Part shown: positions 31,044 to 38,814 of the stretch, piece by piece | Position numbering within the stretch: position 1 is the first letter of the stretch | Layout of the letters: every line of letters begins with the position of its first letter | Assembly: GCA_938045295.1 (NCBI GenBank) | Contig: CALINO010000079.1 | Coordinates: 1 to 45,402, forward strand | DNA: 45,402 bases | Direction of reading: 5' to 3' | Origin: an uncultured Arenicella sp. | Lineage (GTDB): Bacteria; Pseudomonadota; Gammaproteobacteria; Arenicellales; Arenicellaceae | Translations under genes and position numbers: made by a program | The notes under the pieces: model-generated | What the model was told of the DNA's origin: nothing | The model's database searches: none | The model's input: only the letters and a program-made list of their open reading frames with translations

Positions 31044-32240
31044 ATGAAACCTTCTAATGACTCGGCGCTGAACAAGTTTCTTAAGCTCGAATCCTCCGGC
31101 GGCATTGTGTTAATGCTTACCGCCACATTGGCGATGATTATTGCCAATAGCCCAGCCAACTCGTTTTACAACCTGCTTTTGGATACTCCGGTCGAGGTTC
31201 GAATTGGCCAGCTAGAGATTGCTAAGCCTTTATTGTTGTGGGTTAACGATGGCTTGATGGCGGTGTTTTTCTTTTTAGTTGGTCTTGAGCTCAAACGTGA
31301 ATTGGTGGAAGGCGAACTGTCTGACCCTAAAAACATTGTGTTGCCAGCCATTGGTGCCATTGGCGGCATGGCCGTGCCAGCGTTGGTGTATTTGTACTTT
31401 AATCACGATGACCCAGTCAGTGCCGCGGGTTGGGCAATACCTGCAGCCACCGACATTGCCTTTGCCCTAGGAGTCTTGAGCTTATTAGGGTCTAGAGTGC
31501 CTATTTCGCTAAAGATATTTCTCACCTCATTGGCCATTTTCGATGACATCGGTGCGATTGTGGTTATTGCTATTTTCTACACCTCAAAAGTTTCGTTAAG
31601 CGCATTGGCGTTTGCTCTTTTGTGCATTCCGGTGTTGTTTGTACTCAACTGTAAACGAGTCAGTTCGCGCAGCCCGTATTTGTTTATTGGGTTGTTGATG
31701 TGGGTAAGCATGCTCAAATCGGGTGTGCATGCCACATTGGCAGGAGTGATATTGGCGGTCTTTATCCCAATGCAGGCTGAAGACAGCAGTAAGCCATCGC
31801 CATTAAAGACTTGGGAGCATGAGTTGCATGGTTTGGTGGCATTCTTAGTGTTGCCGGTATTCGCTTTTGCCAACGCCGGCATTGATTTACGCGGTGTATC
31901 CAGTGATGTGCTGTTTCATGATGTGCCGATTGGCGTAGCGCTGGGCTTAATTGTTGGCAAACAGGTGGGTATTTTCGGGCTGTGCGCGTTGGCGGTGTTA
32001 TTAAAAATTACCAAGTTGCCTAAAGATATGAATTGGGGCGCGCTGTACGGGGTGAGCGCGCTGTGCGGCATTGGCTTCACTATGAGCTTGTTTGTGGGCA
32101 GTTTGGCGTTTGAAGAAACCGGCGTGAACCTGTTATTCGATGAGCGGCTGGGAATTATCGTGGGTTCGTTAGTATCGGGCGCGATTGGGTTTATCGTTTT
32201 GAGTGTTGTGTTGAAAGCTAAGGCTAGCGGCGATAAATAA
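31044..32240 (+). CDS. nhaA: Na+/H+ antiporter NhaA
   Basis: This is an inner-membrane antiporter that expels Na+ in exchange for H+, important for salt and alkaline tolerance. It has 398 residues and about twelve membrane segments. The functional aspartates are present: Asp137 in AIPAATDIAFALGVLSLLGSR and Asp167-Asp168 in LAIFDDIGAIVVIAIFYT, matching Asp133, Asp163 and Asp164 of E. coli NhaA. The N-terminal FLKLESSGGIVLM segment is typical. No nhaR gene is adjacent. The gene converges with a TonB-dependent receptor gene 50 bases away. Confidence 0.97.
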   Translation: MKPSNDSALNKFLKLESSGGIVLMLTATLAMIIANSPANSFYNLLLDTPVEVRIGQLEIAKPLLLWVNDGLMAVFFFLVGLELKRELVEGELSDPKNIVLPAIGAIGGMAVPALVYLYFNHDDPVSAAGWAIPAATDIAFALGVLSLLGSRVPISLKIFLTSLAIFDDIGAIVVIAIFYTSKVSLSALAFALLCIPVLFVLNCKRVSSRSPYLFIGLLMWVSMLKSGVHATLAGVILAVFIPMQAEDSSKPSPLKTWEHELHGLVAFLVLPVFAFANAGIDLRGVSSDVLFHDVPIGVALGLIVGKQVGIFGLCALAVLLKITKLPKDMNWGALYGVSALCGIGFTMSLFVGSLAFEETGVNLLFDERLGIIVGSLVSGAIGFIVLSVVLKAKASGDK

Positions 32241-32287
32241 AACGGCAAAACCCTAAAATTAGGCCTACATTAATAACCGCTTGAGAG

Positions 32288-32311
32288 AGCTTAGAGGCGG
32301 TACTCTAAGCT
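32288..32311 (-). repeat. Hairpin across the stop codon of the TonB-dependent receptor gene
   Basis: AGCTTAGAG (32288-32296) and CTCTAAGCT (32303-32311) pair perfectly around six bases and cover the last codons and the TAA of the receptor. There is no T-run, so it is a weak terminator candidate. Confidence 0.45.
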
Positions 32312-34351
32312 CAACATCAGCGCTCTGGGTCGCCCAGGGAAATAACGCTCACCGCTGAAGCCGGTGAAATCGGCTCTTTCGGCGTATCGTTTATTGCTGA
32401 CATTATCAACTCTCAGCGTTGTTTTCAGTGAATCGTTAACGGTGTAGGCCAAGCTTAGGTGCCATAGATTGTGCCCTGGGTATTGGTTCTCATTTTCTGG
32501 GTCTAGGTAATACTCACCCACGTGCTCGAAGTTTAGCCCAGCGTTTATGTTGTCGTAAGGAGACCAGTTAAGCTTTACATTGGCCATGCTCTTTGGGGCG
32601 GTATCAATGTCATTGCCACGAATATTAACGCCGCCAGAAATTTGCTCGGAATCGTACTGATGGCTGGCGACAGTAATGGCGCTTTGCCAAGTCAGCTTTG
32701 GGCTTAGTCGATGTTGAAATGATAATTCAACGCCTTTGCTCTTTGTGCGGTTACCGTCAATATTGAAAAAATTACTGTCTCTGATAATCACGTTGCGCTG
32801 GCTGAGTGCGTACACATTAGCGCGCATCACAAGGTTGGCCAATTCGTACTTTACGCCCATTTCATAAGAGGTGGCTCGAACGCTGTCTAGGTCAGCGACA
32901 CTTTGTTGCCGTTGTAAACGATACAGTTCGGTGGCTTGTGGCGCTCGAAAAGAACGTGACGCGGATGCATATAATTTCAGAGATTCATTAAGAGTGTATT
33001 TTAGTTCCAGCTTTGGTGACAGGTTCGAGAATGAATCGCTGCGGTCAGCAGGGCGGCTATAGCGGCAACCACCAAAGGCACATGCGGTGCCGTCGTCTCG
33101 AGTGCGCCCATCTAAGGCGCGGTTATCGTAATCGTATTTTAGGTACTCACCGCGCAGCCCAATGCTGGTTTCAAATTGTTCGTTAATGCGCCAATCAAGT
33201 TCAGAAAAAAGCGCAAATTGTTGTGAGTCTACGGCGTAATTGTAATGCGTGCCGGTTGGAATGGTGGCTTGTAAAAACGCTGAGCCACTCGTCGGCAGTG
33301 CTTGGGTTTGTGATAATTCGCCATTAGAAACGTCGGCATCAAGCCCCCAAGACCAGCTTACTGAACCGCTGGGCTTGTGTAATACGATTGCTTGCAAGCC
33401 AACGCCGTCTTGTTGGTTTGTTTCAAGCGGCTGGCCGGGCAAAAAATGCAACAAAAAGTCCATGTCGGTATGGCGAACATACGGAGTCAGCGTTAATGAC
33501 GATGAGTCACTTAACGCCCGCGACAGCTTGGCCCATGCGCGAAAAGAGTCTGACTTTCTAAACGCTTCAGGGTTGGCATTTTCGGTAATTCGCTCTGCGT
33601 CTAAATACGCATCGTCACCGACTAAAAAGCCAGCGGTTTCTTGATCTAAATGAGTGTAAGTGGCACCCAATTTTGCCTGCCACTGATTGAGCGTTGAATG
33701 GTGTCGCCAGCTGTATTTTTGCTGACGATAGCCTGAATCATCACGAAAACCATCGGTGTCGGTAACGGTGGCGTATAAACGCCCATAGTGATTGTCGTTT
33801 GCTTGGCGATTACCGTACGACAAGGCGGCTTTGGCTCTTACAAAATTGTCTTCACCAATATCGAGTTGCAATACATTTCGGCCATAGGGTTGTAGCGACA
33901 CATTAATGCTGCCGTTCAAGCTATTAGAGCCGTAAATGGCGCTGCCTGGGCCGCGAATAACTTCGATTTGGTTGGCATGTTCAAAGTGTGTGTCAAACAG
34001 CTCATTCACATTGCAAAACGCGGGGCCTCTCACTGCAATGCCGTCTTCGAGCACCAATACATTGCCACAAGCACCGGCGCCGGTCAGTACCGCTGAGCGA
34101 ATGCCCGGCAACGATTCTTGACCGCTGCCTTGTTGGTAATTAACCCCCGGTACCTGGCTGATTAAGGCATGAATGTGTTCCGCATTGGTGGCCTGTATTT
34201 GCTCTTGTGTGATAGCAAACAGGTTAACCGGTGCATCCACAATAGAGGTGGGCGATCGGTGCGCAAACACGGTTATTTCTTCTAGCTTTTCTGCGTAGGC
34301 TGGGTGGGTTGCAATAAACGCTAACAGCGCTACGATTTTGTTTTTACTCAT
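32291..34351 (-). CDS. TonB-dependent outer-membrane receptor
   Basis: This outer-membrane beta-barrel imports a ligand with energy from TonB. I start it at the ATG at 34351, where the N-terminus becomes a signal peptide (MSKNK, then IVALLAFIATHPAYA); the frame extends to 34378, with no clear Shine-Dalgarno sequence at either place. A TonB-box-like EEITVFA follows the cleavage site, then a plug domain (about 40-150) with PGVNYQQGSG, VLVLEDGI and the closing IEVIRGPGSAIYGSNSLNGSINV, and a barrel ending in aromatic-rich strands (RALMLSLEYRL). Two cysteines in the plug (GACGN, AFCNVN) and two in a barrel loop may form disulfides. No transport partner genes are adjacent, so the ligand is unknown. 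Confidence 0.92.
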   Translation of the reverse strand: MSKNKIVALLAFIATHPAYAEKLEEITVFAHRSPTSIVDAPVNLFAITQEQIQATNAEHIHALISQVPGVNYQQGSGQESLPGIRSAVLTGAGACGNVLVLEDGIAVRGPAFCNVNELFDTHFEHANQIEVIRGPGSAIYGSNSLNGSINVSLQPYGRNVLQLDIGEDNFVRAKAALSYGNRQANDNHYGRLYATVTDTDGFRDDSGYRQQKYSWRHHSTLNQWQAKLGATYTHLDQETAGFLVGDDAYLDAERITENANPEAFRKSDSFRAWAKLSRALSDSSSLTLTPYVRHTDMDFLLHFLPGQPLETNQQDGVGLQAIVLHKPSGSVSWSWGLDADVSNGELSQTQALPTSGSAFLQATIPTGTHYNYAVDSQQFALFSELDWRINEQFETSIGLRGEYLKYDYDNRALDGRTRDDGTACAFGGCRYSRPADRSDSFSNLSPKLELKYTLNESLKLYASASRSFRAPQATELYRLQRQQSVADLDSVRATSYEMGVKYELANLVMRANVYALSQRNVIIRDSNFFNIDGNRTKSKGVELSFQHRLSPKLTWQSAITVASHQYDSEQISGGVNIRGNDIDTAPKSMANVKLNWSPYDNINAGLNFEHVGEYYLDPENENQYPGHNLWHLSLAYTVNDSLKTTLRVDNVSNKRYAERADFTGFSGERYFPGRPRALMLSLEYRL

Positions 34352-34425
34352 TGTGATTGTGTGGCTTCTGTCGATCATGATTTTGACAAGCGCAGGAGCG
34401 GTGGGGGGTTATGAGGCAATTTCAC

Positions 34426-34456
34426 AATTGGCGGCAGAGAGCCTCTGCCGCCAATT
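34426..34456. terminator. Strong hairpin after fadE
   Basis: AATTGGCGGCAGAG (34426-34439) pairs perfectly with 34443-34456 around a three-base loop, 13 bases beyond the fadE stop. No T-run follows, so it may stop transcription only with help or protect the mRNA end. It also lies 75 bases upstream of the receptor start. Confidence 0.6.
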
Positions 34457-34468
34457 CTTGAACGGTGA

Positions 34469-36886
34469 CTAGCCGAATTTATCAAACTCAAAGTCATCCA
34501 CTTGAATGGCTAAGTTGCGAGCTTTTTCAGCGATTTTATATTTTTCCACTTCGTCTGTAGACAGAATGCCTTTTTCCACTAGCTGAGCGCAGAAAGCATC
34601 AAAATCATCCGAGCGTTCGACATCGCCTTGTTTTACCGCGGTTTTGATTTTTTTGCGCAAACCGCGAGTGCCTGTGACCTTAAGGAACGCGTCTTCAATA
34701 ATGAAGCCCGCTTCGTCTTCTCTTTCACCAACAAACAGGTTTTGCGTTAGTTTACGGCGTGTGTGGCCGTCTCGCAGCATGGGTTCGACAATTTTTTCAG
34801 CCAAGTCGTCGTTAGCTGGTTTGAACGAGTGACCGAAAGGAAACACAATACGCTTTAATATAACGGCCAGGAAACGATTCGGGAAGTTAGCAAAAAAGCC
34901 ATCAAACGCCAATTGGCATTCGTACAGGCACGTTTCAATTGCCCATTGAACGTAGGCGTCTTCGTTTTCAGGTTCACCATGATCTTTGTGGTATTTGAGC
35001 ACGGTGCTGGCTAAATAAAGCTGACTTAGCACGTCACCTAAGCGAGCTGATAAACGCTCGCGGCGTTTTAAGCTGCCGCCAAGTACCAGCATAGACATGT
35101 CTGAAATCATGGCCAGCGCGGCGCTGATGCGTGATAGTTTTTGATACGCACGTTTGTGGCGTGTGTCGCCGCCCACGCTGACAAAAAAGCCGCGCGTAAG
35201 ACCTAAGCCTAAGGTTCGCACCACATTGCTGATTGAGTAACCAACGTGGCCGAAGAACGCAGAATCAAATTCAGGCAAGGCCTTATCAAGGTTCGGGTTT
35301 TGTGCCGCTTGCATTTCTTTATACACATAAGGGTGGCAGCGTATTGCGCCTTGCCCAAAGATAATGAGGTTACGAGTGAGTATGTTCGCACCCTCTACGG
35401 TAATGGCAATGGGGGTGCTTATGTAGCTGTGAGCAAGGTAGTTTTTAGGCCCGAGAATCAGCCCGCGGCCACCGTGTACGTCCATGGCATTGCGCACAAT
35501 AACCCGTGACAGTTCGGTCATGTGGTATTTGGCGATGGCCGATGCCACTGAGGGTTTTACGTGTAAATCAACGGCACCGGCGGTCATGACTCGCGAGGCT
35601 TCAATTAAATAGGTGTAACCGGCAATGCGGGCCAGTGCTTCTTCTACGCCTTCAAACTGGCTAATTTCTAAGTTGAACTGTTTACGAATACGGCTGTATG
35701 CTCCGGTAAAGCCGTAACACAATGCCGCGGTGGCTGAGCTTAGCGCTGGCAGTGAAATGCCGCGGCCTTCAGACAGGCAGGTAACGAGCATCTTCCAGCC
35801 TTTACCGGCGTTTTCTTCGCCGCCAATAATCCAGTCTAGAGGAATAAATACATCGGTGCCGGTGGTGGGGCCGTTCATAAATGCCATGGCCATTGGGTTG
35901 TGGCGGCGGCCCGTTTCAACGCCTGCATGGTCTGTGGGTATTAATGCCACGGTAATTCCCAGGTCTTCGGTATCGCCTAATAATTGATCTGGGTCATACA
36001 ACTTGAAGGCTAGGCCTAACACCGTCGCCACGGGCGCTAAGGTGATGTAGCGTTTATTCCAACTCAGTTTAATGCCTTTTACTTTTTTGCCTTTGTACTT
36101 GCCATAGCAAACAACGCCTTTATCCGTTAGGGCGCCAGCGTCACTGCCGGCTTGAGGGCTGGTAAGCGCGAAGCAGGGTATTTCGTCACCGGTTGCCAGT
36201 TTAGGCAGGTAATGATCACGCTGTTCTTGGGTACCAAATTGCATTAACAGCTCAGCTGGCCCCAGAGAATTGGGCACCATAACGTCAACCGCGGCGCTGG
36301 CACTTTTAGTGGCAATGCGGGTTACAACGGTGGAGTGGGCTAGGGCTGAAAAACCAAGGCCGCCATATTCTTTAGGAATGATCATGCCAAGAAACTTTTC
36401 TTGTTTGATGTAATCCCACACTTCTTTGGGTAAGTCGTGCTCACGGTGAACAATATTCCAATCGTCTAACATTGAGCACAATGTTTCGGTTTGGTTATCG
36501 ACAAAAATTTGTTCTTCTTCGCTTAGCTCTGGCTTGGGGTAAGACCACAATGTTTGCCAGTTGGGCGCACCTTGAAACAGTTCCGCTTCCCACCATGTGT
36601 CACCGGCTTCAATGGCATCGCGCTCGGTTTCGCTCATTGAGGGCAATGCCGATTTAAACAATTTGAAAATGGGCTTGGTTAACACGTTCATGCGCAGCGG
36701 TTTAATCGCAGCAAAGGCGGTAATCACTGCGAGTACGATCCATAACAACCATGATGGCGTCCAAATGATCGAGAACAAGGCAAGCACAATGCCGGCTCCG
36801 CCCAAAATCCAAGGCATGGGTGAGCGGCGATAAATTAAGGGCGAAATAAATAAAAATAGAAGCAGAAACTGCGCGAGAGTGATCAT
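34469..36886 (-). CDS. fadE: Acyl-CoA dehydrogenase FadE
   Basis: This flavoenzyme carries out the first oxidation of fatty acid beta-oxidation, forming trans-2-enoyl-CoA. The 805 residues match the long FadE type (E. coli 814). Two or three hydrophobic segments at about residues 1-65 suggest membrane attachment. The dehydrogenase core shows MIIPKEYGGLGFS, CFALTSPQAGSDAG, NGPTTGTDVFIPLDWIIGG and the active-site region ITVEGANILTRNLIIFGQGA. The C-terminal 250 residues are the FadE-specific extension. An inverted repeat TGTTCA-N6-TGAACA at 37002-37019 lies about 115 bases upstream and might be a control site. Confidence 0.96.
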   Translation of the reverse strand: MITLAQFLLLFLFISPLIYRRSPMPWILGGAGIVLALFSIIWTPSWLLWIVLAVITAFAAIKPLRMNVLTKPIFKLFKSALPSMSETERDAIEAGDTWWEAELFQGAPNWQTLWSYPKPELSEEEQIFVDNQTETLCSMLDDWNIVHREHDLPKEVWDYIKQEKFLGMIIPKEYGGLGFSALAHSTVVTRIATKSASAAVDVMVPNSLGPAELLMQFGTQEQRDHYLPKLATGDEIPCFALTSPQAGSDAGALTDKGVVCYGKYKGKKVKGIKLSWNKRYITLAPVATVLGLAFKLYDPDQLLGDTEDLGITVALIPTDHAGVETGRRHNPMAMAFMNGPTTGTDVFIPLDWIIGGEENAGKGWKMLVTCLSEGRGISLPALSSATAALCYGFTGAYSRIRKQFNLEISQFEGVEEALARIAGYTYLIEASRVMTAGAVDLHVKPSVASAIAKYHMTELSRVIVRNAMDVHGGRGLILGPKNYLAHSYISTPIAITVEGANILTRNLIIFGQGAIRCHPYVYKEMQAAQNPNLDKALPEFDSAFFGHVGYSISNVVRTLGLGLTRGFFVSVGGDTRHKRAYQKLSRISAALAMISDMSMLVLGGSLKRRERLSARLGDVLSQLYLASTVLKYHKDHGEPENEDAYVQWAIETCLYECQLAFDGFFANFPNRFLAVILKRIVFPFGHSFKPANDDLAEKIVEPMLRDGHTRRKLTQNLFVGEREDEAGFIIEDAFLKVTGTRGLRKKIKTAVKQGDVERSDDFDAFCAQLVEKGILSTDEVEKYKIAEKARNLAIQVDDFEFDKFG

Positions 36887-37001
36887 TACTTGCTCTGTGT
36901 TGGTTAGATATCCGTTAACTGTATTTTAGTGAATAAAAGTCATATGTCTATGACCGCGTTGGCGTAACGCTCTAAGCATACAAAATTTTACATGTAGAGG
37001 G

Positions 37002-37019
37002 TGTTCAGGGTGGTGAACA
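37002..37019. promoter_or_regulatory. Candidate operator between fadE and the DCC-family gene
   Basis: TGTTCA and TGAACA flank six bases to form a perfect inverted repeat. It sits between divergent genes, about 115 bases from fadE and 107 from the other start. It does not match the FadR or PsrA sites that I know. Confidence 0.3.
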
Positions 37020-37125
37020 TATTTATGGTTAAAGTGCCATCTGCGCCCAAAGGCTCTTCGGTTGGGGCGTTAAATGGTATTGCTCTTTTTAGGCAGTTAA
37101 GCCGTGTTACTCTTATGTAAACGGA

Positions 37126-37605
37126 GTGTGGTGTTTTCTGAGCACGTTTTCCGTGGTGGCCGTGGTGGCTAAGTTACTGAGAGAGTTACTGATAGAATTG
37201 TTGAACAAAATTGAATTAGATAAACCCAACGCTTTAGTCATTGTCTATGATGGCGAGTGCCCATTTTGTAATAACTTTGCCGAATTTTACCGGCTTAAGT
37301 CTAAGGTTAAATCGATAGCATTAATCAATGCCCGAGAGCACCCAGGTCTGGTATCCGATTTTGCCAATAAAGGCCAAAGCTTGGATGACGGCATGGTGGT
37401 TTTTTGGCGCGGACAAACGCATTATGGCCCTAAGGCTATGCAGTGTCTGGCCATGCTTAATGAGTCTGGCGGTTTCTTTGGGGCGATCAATCGCTTCCTT
37501 TTCGTGCGTTCTTTTGCGGGTATTAGCATGGCCTCGGTGTTCTACCCAGTCTTAGTGAGGCTGCGAAAAATCACGCTTTTCTTCTTAAGAAAAACGCCGC
37601 TGTAA
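37126..37605 (+). CDS. DCC-family thiol-disulfide oxidoreductase-like protein (DUF393)
   Basis: This small protein shows the family hallmark VYDGECPFCNNFAEFY, where CPFC is a thioredoxin-like dithiol motif, followed by the DUF393 core (INAREHPGL, GMVVFWRGQTHYGPKAM). The C-terminal third is hydrophobic and basic, suggesting membrane contact. The frame opens with GTG at 37126, giving 159 residues; the first 30 are hydrophobic and unlike the family start, so translation may begin further in, for example at TTG codons near 37200, and I cannot decide. It is divergent from fadE and ends 10 bases before the convergent acyltransferase. The substrate is unknown. Confidence 0.82.
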   Translation: MWCFLSTFSVVAVVAKLLRELLIELLNKIELDKPNALVIVYDGECPFCNNFAEFYRLKSKVKSIALINAREHPGLVSDFANKGQSLDDGMVVFWRGQTHYGPKAMQCLAMLNESGGFFGAINRFLFVRSFAGISMASVFYPVLVRLRKITLFFLRKTPL

Positions 37606-37615
37606 GCTTAAACGG

Positions 37616-38656
37616 TTATTTTTTTAACGACAGTGCCTTCCGCTCAACAATATGCCACGAAAACACCGCTAATAATAAACTTGCTGCGCCAGAGCTGAAA
37701 AACAACGTTGGTGTAGAGATGTTTGGCCACAGAGTAACCAACCACTGTTGAATCGGGTAGGCAAAAATATACACGCCATAAGAGTAGTCACCCATGGCAT
37801 TAAATTTAAGCAGAACTCCTTTGGGTACGTATGCCAAATAAAGCAGTACATACGCCAATATTGGGTATAACACCGCCTTGTGAAAGGCTGGCAATTTAAT
37901 ACTAATAACAAGGGCCAATATAAGTGCTAGCAATACCCATGGAGTCAGTTTGATAAATTTTCTGGCAAGGTAGAAGGTGGCTCCAATGCCAAATAGGGCC
38001 GCAAAGCGAACGCTATTGTTTGCAAGTTTAGGCTCAAACTGCTCAGCCGTAATGCTGTAAATATATAAACCTAATGCCAGCGACGACAGTGCAATCACAG
38101 CAACACTAAACACGGTATTGTTTTCTTGTTTAATAAAGAAAAAGCCTAATAAGCCAATCAAAAGGTATAAATAAATTTCAAAAAACAGGGTCCACAGTGG
38201 TGCGTTTACCGTTTGTATTGAGCCCGTGTTGGTGAATACTGAAGGTAGGTAGTAATCAATACCAAACACTAATGTGCTGTTTTTCAATAAATACCGGTAG
38301 GTATTCGAGTCAGTGAAATAATCGAATAACGGCAAAGTGGTGTTTAATGGTCCTACAATGAAGACGCAAAATAGAGCGGCACAGAATAAAGCAGGGTAAA
38401 TTCTTAACACTCTAGCTCGATAAAAATCTCGAACCCTTGAATGTGCGAGAAGGCTTTTGCAGACCAAAAAGCCGCTCATAATGAAAAAACAGTTCACCGC
38501 AAGGTAACCCAACCCTCTGGGTATTGAGTTCGGTTCATTGTAAGACAATATGAAACTGTGGCTCAGAACCACCGCTATGGCTGCGCCTAAGCGCATTAAG
38601 TTGAAATTATTATCTCGAGTGTCGGCGACATGAGAAAGCGAAGCGGAAAATTTCAT
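37616..38656 (-). CDS. Acyltransferase-3 family membrane protein (346 residues)
   Basis: This is a polytopic inner-membrane acyltransferase of the OafA/NodX type, which O-acylates sugars of lipopolysaccharide, exopolysaccharide or similar molecules. About ten hydrophobic segments are visible. Family markers are NFNLMRLGAAIAVVLSHSFIL with the conserved His after the first membrane helix, FIMSGFLVCKSL, and YRARVLRIYPALFCAALFC with the Arg-x10-type basic loop. There is no SGNH domain. It is divergent from a second, larger acyltransferase gene across 158 bases, suggesting they work on related glycans, but no sugar-synthesis genes are in view. Confidence 0.92.
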   Translation of the reverse strand: MKFSASLSHVADTRDNNFNLMRLGAAIAVVLSHSFILSYNEPNSIPRGLGYLAVNCFFIMSGFLVCKSLLAHSRVRDFYRARVLRIYPALFCAALFCVFIVGPLNTTLPLFDYFTDSNTYRYLLKNSTLVFGIDYYLPSVFTNTGSIQTVNAPLWTLFFEIYLYLLIGLLGFFFIKQENNTVFSVAVIALSSLALGLYIYSITAEQFEPKLANNSVRFAALFGIGATFYLARKFIKLTPWVLLALILALVISIKLPAFHKAVLYPILAYVLLYLAYVPKGVLLKFNAMGDYSYGVYIFAYPIQQWLVTLWPNISTPTLFFSSGAASLLLAVFSWHIVERKALSLKK

Positions 38657-38814
38657 TGTCGTATTATAGGGTAAGTACTAAACAAGGTTGCAGGCCCGTC
38701 TTTGATATTTTGCAAGGCAAATTTTAGGCTATGTTACAAAGATTATCTTGATGATTTGGGTTAACCTTACGCCTGCTATTTTTTTCAATACGTCATCTGT
38801 ATTATTCACACATC

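Noticed and set aside
33249-33644. Plus-strand open frame of 131 codons inside the TonB-dependent receptor
   Set aside because: It is antisense to barrel strands and has no ribosome-binding site or recognisable motif.
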